Part shown: positions 55,294 to 63,405 of the stretch, piece after piece
How positions within the stretch are numbered: position 1 is the first letter of the stretch
Layout of the letters: each line of letters begins with the position of its first letter
From: Ruegeria arenilitoris
GTDB taxonomy: Bacteria > Pseudomonadota > Alphaproteobacteria > Rhodobacterales > Rhodobacteraceae
NCBI RefSeq assembly: GCF_013030985.1
Contig: NZ_WPYP01000002.1
Location: 186,001 to 250,000, forward strand
Direction of reading: 5' to 3'
DNA length: 64,000 nucleotides
Notes under the pieces: generated by a model
What the model was told of the DNA's origin: nothing
Database searches by the model: none
The model's input: only the letters and a program-made list of their open reading frames with translations
Program-made: the position numbers and the translations under genes

Positions 55294-56583
55294 ATGGCGC
55301 AAAAAACGCTGCTGAAAGGGCGTGTTCTGAGTTTCACCGGTTCCCCGTTCGAAGGTGAGCCGACCGAAGCCGTGAAATTCAGCGAGGCGGTTCTGGTCGA
55401 AAACGGCCGCATTGCCGCCGTGGCGGATGCCGACAGCCTGCGCGCCGCCCATCCGAACGCAGACCTGATCGACTACGGCCAGCACGTCATCATGGCCGGG
55501 TTCGTGGACGCCCATGTCCACTATCCGCAGACGGCAATGATCGCCAGTTGGGGCAAGCGCCTGATCGACTGGCTGAACACCTATACTTTCCCCGAAGAGA
55601 TGAAATTCGGCGACCCCGCCTATGCGTCCGAGATCGCCAACCGGTATCTGGACCTGACGGCGGCGCACGGCACGACGACCATGTGCAGTTTCTGCACCAT
55701 TCATCCCGAAAGCGTCGATGCCTTCTTCACCGCTGCGCAACAGCGCAATCAACGTGTGGTTGCCGGTAAAACCTGCATGGACCGCAATGCGCCCGAGGGG
55801 CTGCGGGACACCGCTCAAACGGCCTATGACCAGTCAGCAGCCTTGCTGGAGAAATGGCACGGAGTCGACCGGTTGTCTTATGCCATCACCCCACGCTTTT
55901 CCCCCACCTCCACGCCCGAACAGCTTGAGGCGATGGGCGCGCTCTGGGCCGAACATCCGCATTGCCTGATGCAAACCCACCTGAGCGAACAAACAGACGA
56001 GATTGCCTGGGTCCGCGAGCTGTTCCCCGAAGCGCGCGACTATCTGGATACCTACGAGAAATTCGGCCTGCTGGGCGCGCACGGTGTCTACGGCCACGTC
56101 ATCCACCTGGAATCCCGCGAACGCGACCGGCTGCGAGAGGTGGACGCGGCGCTGATTCACTGCCCGACCTCGAACACCTTCATCGGCTCGGGTCTGTTCG
56201 ACATGACCGGGCTGATGCGTGACGGTCACCGGGTCGGGCTTGCGACGGATACCGGCGGCGGGTCCAGCTTTTCGATGCTGCGCACGATGGCTGCCGCCTA
56301 TGAAATCGGGCAACTGCGGGGCGCACCTTTGCACGCCGCGCAGTTGTTGTGGCTAGGCACCGTAGGGTCTGCGCGCACATTGCGGATGGACGAATGCGTC
56401 GGCAATATCGCACCGGGGATGGAGGCCGATCTGATTGTCCTCGACCTCGCCTCGACCCCGGCCATTGCCCAGCGCGAGGCCTGCGCCGACGACCTGTGGG
56501 AAGCCATCTTCCCCACCATTATGATGGGCGACGACCGCGCGATCTCGGCGGTTTGGATCGGCGGAGAGCCCGTCGCACGGTAA
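55294..56583 (+). CDS. guaD: Guanine deaminase
   Basis: 429 residues, amidohydrolase superfamily. Zinc ligands: GFVDAHVHYPQT, then QTHLSEQTDEIAW, HGVYGHVIHLES and the Asp in GLATDTGGGSSFSMLRT. The guanine-deaminase signatures TMCSFCTIHPESVDAFF and LIHCPTSNTFIGSG are present. It converts guanine to xanthine and ammonia in purine breakdown. AAGGA precedes the ATG; divergent from mgtE. The 8-oxoguanine deaminase gene lies 1.9 kb away on the other strand. Confidence 0.94.
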   Translation: MAQKTLLKGRVLSFTGSPFEGEPTEAVKFSEAVLVENGRIAAVADADSLRAAHPNADLIDYGQHVIMAGFVDAHVHYPQTAMIASWGKRLIDWLNTYTFPEEMKFGDPAYASEIANRYLDLTAAHGTTTMCSFCTIHPESVDAFFTAAQQRNQRVVAGKTCMDRNAPEGLRDTAQTAYDQSAALLEKWHGVDRLSYAITPRFSPTSTPEQLEAMGALWAEHPHCLMQTHLSEQTDEIAWVRELFPEARDYLDTYEKFGLLGAHGVYGHVIHLESRERDRLREVDAALIHCPTSNTFIGSGLFDMTGLMRDGHRVGLATDTGGGSSFSMLRTMAAAYEIGQLRGAPLHAAQLLWLGTVGSARTLRMDECVGNIAPGMEADLIVLDLASTPAIAQREACADDLWEAIFPTIMMGDDRAISAVWIGGEPVAR

Positions 56584-56708
56584 AACGTGCATCGCCTAGA
56601 TTTGAGGCCGAACCGGACCCGAAGGCGCCAAAGGCTTCTTGTTCACACCATCGGGCAGCTGGATGACCGCTGCCCGAATACCCCGATTGGTCGAAGGTGA
56701 ACGGAAGC

Positions 56709-56969
56709 CTATAAGCCTAACTTCCGTATATTTCTCCGTTTCTTCGATTTGAATTTGTCACCCTTCATTAGGGTGCTATCCACGGTTGCCCGCCACCATT
56801 CCTTGTCGTCCGGCCAACTGCGCCAGATTTGCGTCTTAACCCCCTAGAGCTGTGCAATCACATTGGGGTCGGCGGGTTTCGCACCTTGCGGTTTGGGGCC
56901 AGCCCAGGCGGTTGCTGAATTCAGAACGATCAGGACGGCAGCGCCAACAGAAATTGCTTGAAATTTCAT
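56709..56969 (-). pseudogene. Exported DUF995-like protein gene broken by an in-frame amber codon
   Basis: ATG at 56969 with a good ribosome site (AAGGAG, seven-base spacing). The frame encodes a signal peptide (MKFQAISVGAAVLIVLNSAT, then AWA), a short linker, and stops at TAG 56844-56846 after 41 codons (...NVIAQL). The same frame continues open for 44 codons to TAG 56709 and still reads like protein: GVKTQIWRSWPDDKEWWRAT and so on. Relatives I recall read IAxLYxGKT-x-x-W at this junction, so a Tyr codon TAC changed to TAG is likely. The C-terminal part of the family also looks missing. It could instead be a 41-residue secreted peptide. Confidence 0.55.
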
Positions 56970-57096
56970 CTATCCACTCCTTCTAAAATGATGGAAAGAT
57001 ACGACAAAAGCGCAGGTTTCTCAAAAATCCGGCCGCTCCAACGACCTCACCACAGGGTGTCTTCGCTTGCTGTTCCAGCCAATCAGCCACCGCACC

Positions 57097-57115
57097 CAGC
57101 CTTGTGAAGGCTGGC
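57097..57115 (-). terminator. Hairpin after the 8-oxoguanine deaminase gene
   Basis: Perfect 8-bp stem CCAGCCTT / AAGGCTGG with loop GTG, starting 11 bp after the stop codon. There is no T run, so it is a probable but not certain terminator. Confidence 0.5.
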
Positions 57116-57125
57116 GATACTCAGC

Positions 57126-58460
57126 CTAATGTTGCAACGCCTGCGCCAGACCGTTCTGACGCTTGATGACCCTTGGCAGGTCTACCGTCGTAACTTGCCC
57201 GTGGCGGACAATCTGGCGTCCTTCCACGAACAGATGCTTCACATTCATCGGCCCGGACAATAGCAACGCCGCCGGGTCCCAACTGCCCGCGCTTTCGATG
57301 CCGCGCGTGTCCCAAACAGCAATGTCGGCGCGCTTGCCGGGTTCCAGCCTTCCACAATCGGGGCGGTTCAGAACGTCGGCACCACCGCGCGTGGCAATCT
57401 CCAGCGCTTCCCGAGACGACATCGCATCCGCACCGTTTGCGACCCGTTGCAATAGCATGGCCTGCCGCGCCTCGAGGACGAGGTTGCCATTGTCGTTGCT
57501 GGCCGAGCCATCCGCCCCCAGACCAACCGGAACGCCGCGATCACGCATGGCGCGAACCGGCGCGATACCCGACCCCAGACGGCAATTGGAACAGGGGCAA
57601 TGGGCAACACCGGTTTGGGTTTTGGCAAACAGGTCGATCTCGGCCCCGTCCAGTTTGACGCAATGGGCGTGCCAGACATCCGAACCGGTCCAGCCCAGAT
57701 CCTCGGCATATTGCCCCGGGCGACAGCCGAACTGCGCCTGCGAATAGGCGATGTCTTCATCGTTTTCCGCCAGATGGGTGTGCAGCATCACCCCCTTGTC
57801 ACGCGCCAGAATTGCTGCATCACGCATCAGGTCGCGGCTGACCGAGAACGGAGAACACGGTGCCAGTCCGACGCGGCACATTGCGCCCTCGGATGGATCG
57901 TGAAACGCATCGACGACGCGGATCATGTCTTCGAGGATCGCGGCCTCACCTTCGACCAGCGCGTCCGGCGGCAGGCCGCCGTCACTTTCTCCAATGCTCA
58001 TGGCACCGCGCGTAGGGTGGAACCGCAAGCCAATCTCAGCCGCCGCGGCAATCGTGTCATCCAGCCGCGCGCCGTTCGGGTACAAGTACAGGTGGTCAGA
58101 ACTGAGCGTGCATCCGGACAGCGCCAGTTCGGCCAGACCGATCTGGGCCGAGACAAACATCTCTTCCGGTCCAAAGCGGGACCAGATTGGATAGAGCGTT
58201 TTCAACCAGCCGAACAAAAGCGCATCCTGTCCGCCGGGCACCGCGCGCGTCAGGGTTTGATACAGGTGGTGATGGGTGTTCACCAAGCCCGGCGTCACAA
58301 CGCACCCGGCGGCATCGTGAACCTCGCCAGTGGTCTGCAGGCCGTGGCCGATCTGCACGATCTTCCCGCCACGGATCAGGATATCCGCGCCAGAAAGTTC
58401 ACGGCGCGAGTCATCCATCGTCAGGATGGTGTCTGCGTTCTTGATCAGGGTTTCGGTCAT
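57126..58460 (-). CDS. 8-oxoguanine deaminase
   Basis: 444 residues from the ATG at 58460 (GGAGG upstream). AtzA/TrzN-like amidohydrolase: TPGLVNTHHHLYQTLTRAVP, then GVMLHTHLAENDEDIAYSQ, DVWHAHCVKLDGAEI and GLGADGSASNDNGNLVLEAR supply the zinc site. PCSNCRLGSGIAPVRAMRD matches the group that deaminates 8-oxoguanine to urate. It would remove a mutagenic base before salvage. The neighbouring gene upstream on the same strand is hisN; guaD lies on the other side of the gene remnant. Confidence 0.85.
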   Translation of the reverse strand: MTETLIKNADTILTMDDSRRELSGADILIRGGKIVQIGHGLQTTGEVHDAAGCVVTPGLVNTHHHLYQTLTRAVPGGQDALLFGWLKTLYPIWSRFGPEEMFVSAQIGLAELALSGCTLSSDHLYLYPNGARLDDTIAAAAEIGLRFHPTRGAMSIGESDGGLPPDALVEGEAAILEDMIRVVDAFHDPSEGAMCRVGLAPCSPFSVSRDLMRDAAILARDKGVMLHTHLAENDEDIAYSQAQFGCRPGQYAEDLGWTGSDVWHAHCVKLDGAEIDLFAKTQTGVAHCPCSNCRLGSGIAPVRAMRDRGVPVGLGADGSASNDNGNLVLEARQAMLLQRVANGADAMSSREALEIATRGGADVLNRPDCGRLEPGKRADIAVWDTRGIESAGSWDPAALLLSGPMNVKHLFVEGRQIVRHGQVTTVDLPRVIKRQNGLAQALQH

Positions 58461-58577
58461 TCCGCCCTCCTTGCGATACACCCGTTTCGTGCAAGAAGAG
58501 CTTTGGCTGGCGGAAAACGGGTACAAGAACCAGCCAGGCAAATCCTACCCGACTGGTTTGGACCCGGCAATCATTTT

Positions 58578-59369
58578 TCAGTGCTTGCGTAAAAGCTCCA
58601 GCGCTGCCGCGTGTAGTTCAGCGTTCGCGGCCGCCAAAACGCGGCCACCTTCATGCGCCGGACCACCCTGCCAATTGGTGACAACACCGCCTGCGGCTTC
58701 GATCACCGCGATCGGTGCCTGAATATCATAAGCGTTGAGGCCAGCCTCGATCACCAAATCGACCTGCCCCGCAGCCAACAAAGCATAGGCATAACAATCC
58801 ATGCCATATCGCGTCAGCCGCACATGCTGCGCCACGGCCTCGAACCCGGCGCGTTCGTCGGGGGTGCCGACCTCGGGGAAAGTGGTGAACAGAATCGCCT
58901 GGTTTAGATCGGATGTCGGGCGGGTCTTCAGTGGTGCGGTGCCGGTAGGGCCGGTCACCTGCGCGATGTCGGCAGATCCCACGAAACGCTCAGCGACATA
59001 GGGCTGGTCAATGACGCCCATGATCGGGCCGTCCTGCGTGCTTAGCGCGATCAATACACCCCAAGTGGGCGTGCCGCTTATGAAACCGCGGGTGCCGTCG
59101 ATCGGGTCCAGTACCCATGTCCGGCCGCTGCTGCCCTGAACCTGGCCGAACTCTTCGCCAAAGATACCGTCATCGGGCCGGTGCTTGGCCAGAACCGCGC
59201 GCATGGCCTGCTCGGCATTCCGGTCGGCAACCGTTACAGGGTCGAACCCCTCGTCCAGTTTGTTGTCGGCCTCAAGATTGGATTGTCTGAAAAACGGAAG
59301 AATGGCCGCGCGCGCAGCGTCGGCCATTTCTTCAGCAACTTCCTGATCGCTTAGAATAGTCTCTTGCAT
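58578..59369 (-). CDS. hisN: Inositol-monophosphatase-type histidinol phosphatase
   Basis: 263 residues. IMPase fold: DPVTVADRNAEQAMRAVL, GEEFGQVQGSSGRTWVLDPI with the metal site DPIDGTRGF, then AGLNAYDIQAPIAVIEAAGG. The spacing fits the HisN subgroup, which dephosphorylates L-histidinol phosphate in histidine synthesis, rather than SuhB. Alphaproteobacteria usually lack the E. coli-type HisB phosphatase, which agrees. The start has a weak ribosome site. Upstream on the same strand is the XRE gene. Confidence 0.82.
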   Translation of the reverse strand: MQETILSDQEVAEEMADAARAAILPFFRQSNLEADNKLDEGFDPVTVADRNAEQAMRAVLAKHRPDDGIFGEEFGQVQGSSGRTWVLDPIDGTRGFISGTPTWGVLIALSTQDGPIMGVIDQPYVAERFVGSADIAQVTGPTGTAPLKTRPTSDLNQAILFTTFPEVGTPDERAGFEAVAQHVRLTRYGMDCYAYALLAAGQVDLVIEAGLNAYDIQAPIAVIEAAGGVVTNWQGGPAHEGGRVLAAANAELHAAALELLRKH

Positions 59370-59414
59370 ACGCTACCCGTGCGGCCCGCGCGTGCCAGAG
59401 TCAACCCCGTTCGC

Positions 59415-59786
59415 TCAGGCGACGTCGCTCAGCACACGGGCGAGCTCGAACAGGCGGCGGCGCTGGTTTTCAGGGATCGCATAGTAGGAACGCACCAGAT
59501 CCAGAGCTTCCTTGTCCCCCATCAGATCAGCCGGAACCGATTTCTTGCCGGTTGCTTCTTTTTCGGCCTCTTCCAGACCTTCAAAGAAAAAGCTGACAGG
59601 CACATCCAATGCCTCGGCGATGTCCCACAAACGGGAAGCGCTGATGCGGTTGGCACCTGTCTCGTATTTCTGAATCTGTTGAAACTTAATACCAACTTGC
59701 TGCGCCAACTGCTGCTGGGTCATGCCAATCAGCCAGCGGCGATGCCGGACGCGCTTGCCCACATGGACATCGACGTGATGGGTCAT
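59415..59786 (-). CDS. XRE-family transcriptional regulator
   Basis: 123 residues. Helix-turn-helix MTQQQLAQQVGIKFQQIQKY, followed by ETGANRISASRLWDIAEALD and VPVSFFFEG. The C-terminal tail (ALDLVRSYYAIPENQRRRLF, then ELARVLSD) is typical of a highly conserved alphaproteobacterial XRE group of uncertain role. GAGGAG lies seven bases before the ATG. A perfect 14-bp palindrome 88 bp upstream may be its own operator. Confidence 0.9.
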   Translation of the reverse strand: MTHHVDVHVGKRVRHRRWLIGMTQQQLAQQVGIKFQQIQKYETGANRISASRLWDIAEALDVPVSFFFEGLEEAEKEATGKKSVPADLMGDKEALDLVRSYYAIPENQRRRLFELARVLSDVA

Positions 59787-60113
59787 TGGTATTCTCCTCT
59801 AAACTACACACACAACCGATCTGAGTGCGCGACCTGCCTTTTTACGCAACACTAGCGAGCCGCCCTTAACTACTTCCTAATTAGGAACATGCCCCCAAAT
59901 CAGCACCTCAGACAATATTGCGCTTTTCAGGTATTTTTTCAAGGAGGTTGAATCCGTTTCGCGGCGCAGAGATTTAAAGTTGTGCCGCACAAGGCCCGCA
60001 CACGTCCCTGCCGTCAGGTAAGGCTGACGTGGCTGCCACGCCCTCTTGCCGGGTAAGAGATTGACAAACCCCAAGCAGCAAGAACCTATGCCCCAAACCA
60101 CAGGAGCACATTC
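59787..60113. other. Divergent promoter region with palindromes
   Basis: 327 bp between the XRE gene and the quinone oxidoreductase gene. It holds a perfect palindrome at 59874-59887 and nested inverted repeats at 60012-60040 (CGTCAG / CTGACG and CGTGGC-T-GCCACG). Otherwise I see no gene. Confidence 0.55.
59874..59887. promoter_or_regulatory. Palindrome TTCCTAATTAGGAA, candidate XRE operator
   Basis: A perfect 14-bp palindrome upstream of the XRE gene. Its size and symmetry suit a dimeric helix-turn-helix regulator; the orientation toward the XRE promoter suggests autoregulation. Confidence 0.5.
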
Positions 60114-61070
60114 ATGCTGGCCTACAGAATTCTGTCCCAAGGCGCCGCCGCCCGGCTTTGCGAAATGGACGTCCCTCAACCTTTGGAAGGCCAGGTGCGG
60201 GTCGCGATCAAAGCCTGCGGCCTGAACTTTGCAGATTTGCTGATGCAGAAGGGTACGTATCAGGATACGCCGCCCGCCCCGTTCACGCAGGGTATGGAAA
60301 TCGCCGGCGTGGTCGATGCGACGGGTCCCGGCGTGTCGCACCTGCAACCAGGTGATCGGATCGCGGTCTATTCCGGTCAGGGCGGCCTGGCAGAGTTCGG
60401 AGTGTTCGACGCGGACCGCGCAATTCCCCTGCCCGATTCGATGGGCTTCGAAGACGCCGCCGCCATCCAGATCGCCTATGGCACCAGCCACATCGCATTG
60501 GATCACCGCGCCCGCCTGCAACCCGGCGAGACCCTGCTGGTCACGGGCGCAGCAGGCGGTGTCGGCCTGACGGCGGTCGAAATCGGCAAACTGATGAGTG
60601 CAACAGTGATCGCCCAGGCCCGGGGCGCGGACAAGCTGGCCGTGGCGCAGGCCGCCGGGGCGGACCACCTGATCGACGCGTCCGAGGATCTGCGCACGCG
60701 CGTCAAGGAACTTGGCGGCGCGGATGTCGTGTATGACGCAATCGGCGGGGATGTGTTCAAAGCCGCCTTCCGCGCGACCAACCCCGAAGGGCGCCTGCTG
60801 CCCATCGGTTTTGCGGGCGGAGAGGTTCCGCAGATTCCTGCCAATCACCTCCTGGTCAAGAACCTGACGGTGATCGGATTCTACATCGGAGGGTACCTGA
60901 CCTTCCGGCCTCAGATCGTGCAGAACAGCTTTGAGACTCTGTTTCGCTGGCACGCCGAGGGGAAAATCAAGCCCCATATCAGCCACGTCCTGCCCTTGTC
61001 GGACGCCGAAAAAGGTCTGCAACTGCTTCGAGACCGTACGGCGACCGGCAAGGTCGTGATCACGCCTTAG
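60114..61070 (+). CDS. NADPH:quinone oxidoreductase-type MDR protein
   Basis: 318 residues, zinc-less medium-chain dehydrogenase. N-terminal GroES-like fold (VRVAIKACGLNFADLLMQKG), then the Rossmann motif LLVTGAAGGVGLTAVEIGKL and ARGADKLAVAQAAGADHLID. LPIGFAGGEVPQIPANHLLV and the C-terminal ATGKVVITP are typical. It reduces quinones or enoyl compounds with NADPH. AGGAG precedes the ATG. Its stop codon TAG (61068-61070) shares bases with the LysR stop TAA on the other strand. Confidence 0.88.
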   Translation: MLAYRILSQGAAARLCEMDVPQPLEGQVRVAIKACGLNFADLLMQKGTYQDTPPAPFTQGMEIAGVVDATGPGVSHLQPGDRIAVYSGQGGLAEFGVFDADRAIPLPDSMGFEDAAAIQIAYGTSHIALDHRARLQPGETLLVTGAAGGVGLTAVEIGKLMSATVIAQARGADKLAVAQAAGADHLIDASEDLRTRVKELGGADVVYDAIGGDVFKAAFRATNPEGRLLPIGFAGGEVPQIPANHLLVKNLTVIGFYIGGYLTFRPQIVQNSFETLFRWHAEGKIKPHISHVLPLSDAEKGLQLLRDRTATGKVVITP

Positions 61071-61948
61071 CCGACAACGGCCTTCAGGGGGCTGCTGCCG
61101 AGCATACGGAAATTCTGCCGGACGAGATCGGCCAGCGCCTCGACCACGGGGCCACGTCCGGGCTCCCCGCCGTACAGGTTGATCATATGCGCAGGCAAAT
61201 CGGGCAGCACACCGCCGTCATCGATCTGCACCAGATGCGCGGCCTCGGTGCCATCCAGCATGGCGTGAATCGCCAGATCGGCAGACACGGTCGCCTCGAT
61301 GGTGCGGTCGTTTTCAGTTTCCACCGACAGCTCCCACGGAAGGCCTGCTTCATCCAGCGCCGCGATCATCTGCGGCCGGAACATGCAACGACGCCCAACC
61401 GCAATGGGGATTGGCCGTTTGCGCCAGGCCGACCCGCCAGGCGCACCAATCCAGCGCAGCGGCAGCTCGGCAATGGTTTCCGCCCCCTCGCCCCCATTCG
61501 CTTCGGTCGTCAGGATCAGGTCACATTCGCCGCGTTTGAGCATGTCTTTCAGTTGCAGCGAGTATGAAGACACCAATTGCACCCGCACCCGCGGGAAATC
61601 CGCATTGAACCGCTGCAACACCCGGGGAATCGCCGGGTAAACGATGTCATGTGGCACGCCCAGCACCACTTCACCCTCGAACGCCTGATCGGTGAGTTTC
61701 GAGATCACCTCATCATTCAGCGCGATCATGCGGCGGGCATAGGCCAGCAGTTGTTCACCGGACGCGGTCAGCGCGATGGTGCGGCCGCTGCGGTCCAGTA
61801 GCTCAAGGCCCAGCAATTCTTCCAGCCGCTTCAACTGCATCGAAACGGCAGATTGCGTCAGGTGCAGGAACCCGGCGGCGCGTGTCACGCCACCCTGATC
61901 CGCCACCGCCACAAAAGAACGCAAGGTTGTAATGTCCAGATTTCGCAT
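61067..61948 (-). CDS. LysR-family transcriptional regulator
   Basis: 293 residues from the ATG at 61948 (AAGGA nine bases upstream; the GTG two codons earlier is too close). Winged helix: NLDITTLRSFVAVADQGGVT, then RAAGFLHLTQSAVSMQLKRL and GRTIALTASGEQLLAYARRM. The C-terminal co-inducer domain is complete (VVLGVPHDIVYPAIPRVLQR and so on). It is divergent from the DUF1127 gene; a T-N11-A palindrome lies between the two. Ligand unknown. Confidence 0.88.
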   Translation of the reverse strand: MRNLDITTLRSFVAVADQGGVTRAAGFLHLTQSAVSMQLKRLEELLGLELLDRSGRTIALTASGEQLLAYARRMIALNDEVISKLTDQAFEGEVVLGVPHDIVYPAIPRVLQRFNADFPRVRVQLVSSYSLQLKDMLKRGECDLILTTEANGGEGAETIAELPLRWIGAPGGSAWRKRPIPIAVGRRCMFRPQMIAALDEAGLPWELSVETENDRTIEATVSADLAIHAMLDGTEAAHLVQIDDGGVLPDLPAHMINLYGGEPGRGPVVEALADLVRQNFRMLGSSPLKAVVG

Positions 61949-62016
61949 CTTCACGAATCCTTATGTGTCACTTCATAAACATTCATTTTCAAAATGTGCC
62001 CCATTGCGCCATATAA

Positions 62017-62031
62017 ATCAAGGAACTTGAT
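62017..62031. promoter_or_regulatory. LysR-type box ATCAAG-GAA-CTTGAT
   Basis: Perfect inverted repeat that fits the LysR consensus T-N11-A (T at 62018, A at 62030). It lies 69 bp from the LysR start codon and 45 bp from the DUF1127 start codon, well placed to control both. Confidence 0.6.
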
Positions 62032-62075
62032 GAAACGACAAAAATTCATCGAGAAACCATGAAAGGACATACATT

Positions 62076-62285
62076 ATGACCCAAATTGCGATTAACAGAC
62101 CCTGCCCGCCCCGCCGCCGCCGCGGCCTGACCCTGCTGTGGGATGCACTTTCCCTGCACCGCCAGCGTCGTACTCTGGCAAGGCTGGACGCCCGGGCGCT
62201 GGAAGATATCGGAATCACGCGTGAACAGGCCCAAGCCGAAGCCGCGCGTCCCCTTTGGGATGCGCCGGAATTCTGGCAAAAATGA
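62076..62285 (+). CDS. DUF1127 small basic protein
   Basis: 69 residues. The first 20 are Arg/Pro-rich (NRPCPPRRRRGLTLLWDAL), followed by the DUF1127 (YjiS-like) core HRQRRTLARLDARALEDIGI and TREQAQAEAARP. In Rhodobacter sphaeroides a DUF1127 protein (CcaF1) binds RNA and affects small-RNA maturation; an RNA-related role is therefore possible here. AAAGGA precedes the ATG. It is divergent from the LysR gene and closed by a strong terminator. Confidence 0.87.
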   Translation: MTQIAINRPCPPRRRRGLTLLWDALSLHRQRRTLARLDARALEDIGITREQAQAEAARPLWDAPEFWQK

Positions 62286-62310
62286 ATCTGACACTCACCT
62301 TTCCTCAATG

Positions 62311-62347
62311 AATGGCGACCCGCACCCGCAGGTCGCCATTTTTGTTT
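62311..62347 (+). terminator. Rho-independent terminator of the DUF1127 gene
   Basis: Perfect 10-bp stem AATGGCGACC (62311-62320) / GGTCGCCATT (62331-62340), ten-base loop, followed by TTTGTTT. Confidence 0.92.
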
Positions 62348-62468
62348 CGTGTTTTAGCCGGATTCCAGCGCTAAACCCTTGAAACATGACCCGCAGTTGC
62401 CGATATTTGCGAGGAACGGGGTCCGATTTTCGGACCACGACAAGAATTATGTGAAGGGAGACCCTTTT

Positions 62469-63239
62469 ATGGCACAATTTGACACGATCCGGACGGCGAC
62501 CGGCGCGCGCGCTGCCCAGATTGACGAGGGCCTGCGCGCCCACATGAACAAAGTCTACGGCACGATGTCCGTAGGCATGCTGATTACGTTTGCAGCGGCC
62601 TGGGCAATTGCCGGTCTGGCGGTTTCGTCCGTCCCGACAGAATATCAGATCAGTGCAAGCACTTATCTGACACAGTTCGGTGCAACACTGTTCGCCTCGC
62701 CCCTCAAGTGGGTCATCATGTTTGCCCCGCTGGCCTTTGTGTTCGGCTTCAGCGCCGGTATCAATCGCCTGTCCGCAGCAGCGGCACAGACGGTATTCTA
62801 TGTGTTCGCGGCCGTTATGGGCGTGTCGATCAGCTGGATTTTCCTGGTCTTTACCGGGCAGTCGATCATTCAGGTGTTCCTGATCACATCCATCGCCTTC
62901 GCGGGCCTGTCTCTCTATGGTTACATCACCAAGAAAGACCTGTCGGGCATGGGCACGTTCCTGATGATGGGCCTGATCGGTCTGATCGTCGCGATGATTG
63001 TCAACATCTTCCTGGCGTCCTCTGCGATGGCATTTGCCATCTCGATCATCGGCGTTCTGATCTTCGCCGGTCTGACAGCCTATGACACGCAGAGCATCAA
63101 GAACACCTACCTCCAGATGGCTCACTCGGGCGATCAGGAATGGCTGGGTAAAGCCGCTATCATGGGTGCGCTGAGCCTGTATCTGGACTTCATCAACATG
63201 TTCATGTTCCTGCTGCAGCTCTTCGGCAGCCGCGAATAA
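62469..63239 (+). CDS. Bax inhibitor-1 / YccA family membrane protein
   Basis: 256 residues from the ATG at 62469 (GGGAG upstream; the frame is open from 62379). Seven membrane segments: SVGMLITFAAAWAIAGLAVS, LKWVIMFAPLAFVFGFSAGI, VFYVFAAVMGVSISWIFLVF, VFLITSIAFAGLSLYGYITK, TFLMMGLIGLIVAMIVNIFL, FAISIIGVLIFAGLTAYDTQ and the last one, MGALSLYLDFINMFMFLLQL. The AYDTQ motif and acidic C-terminal end are typical of BI-1 proteins, which act as pH-sensitive calcium leak channels or modulators of FtsH. Confidence 0.92.
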   Translation: MAQFDTIRTATGARAAQIDEGLRAHMNKVYGTMSVGMLITFAAAWAIAGLAVSSVPTEYQISASTYLTQFGATLFASPLKWVIMFAPLAFVFGFSAGINRLSAAAAQTVFYVFAAVMGVSISWIFLVFTGQSIIQVFLITSIAFAGLSLYGYITKKDLSGMGTFLMMGLIGLIVAMIVNIFLASSAMAFAISIIGVLIFAGLTAYDTQSIKNTYLQMAHSGDQEWLGKAAIMGALSLYLDFINMFMFLLQLFGSRE

Positions 63240-63262
63240 GGCTACAGCGACATAAATGTCCA

Positions 63263-63297
63263 AAGGGCGGGTCTTTGCGGACCCGCCCTTTTCTTTT
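63263..63297 (+). terminator. Rho-independent terminator of the BI-1 gene
   Basis: Perfect 11-bp stem AAGGGCGGGTC (63263-63273) / GACCCGCCCTT (63280-63290), six-base loop, followed by TTCTTTT. Confidence 0.93.
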
Positions 63298-63351
63298 GAT
63301 GGGTTGGAAAATCGACCAATACGCCCTGTGCTCCGCCGCCCCGGCACGTAC

Positions 63352-63380
63352 AAAAAAGGCCCCGTCCAGATGGCGGGGCC
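63352..63380 (-). terminator. Rho-independent terminator of the last lipoprotein gene
   Basis: Stem GGCCCCG (63358-63364) / CGGGGCC (63374-63380). On the minus strand it is followed by TTTTTT, the complement of A6 at 63352-63357. It lies 26 bp after the stop codon. Confidence 0.9.
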
Positions 63381-63405
63381 TCAATCATTGCATATGTTTG
63401 TTCGG

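Larger units (their letters stand above)
56584..57125. other. Intergenic region carrying a gene remnant
   Basis: 542 bp between guaD and the 8-oxoguanine deaminase gene, visibly richer in AT than its neighbours. It holds the interrupted reading frame at 56709-56969 and a hairpin at 57097-57115. The rest (56584-56708 and 56990-57090) shows no gene or recognisable site. Confidence 0.6.
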
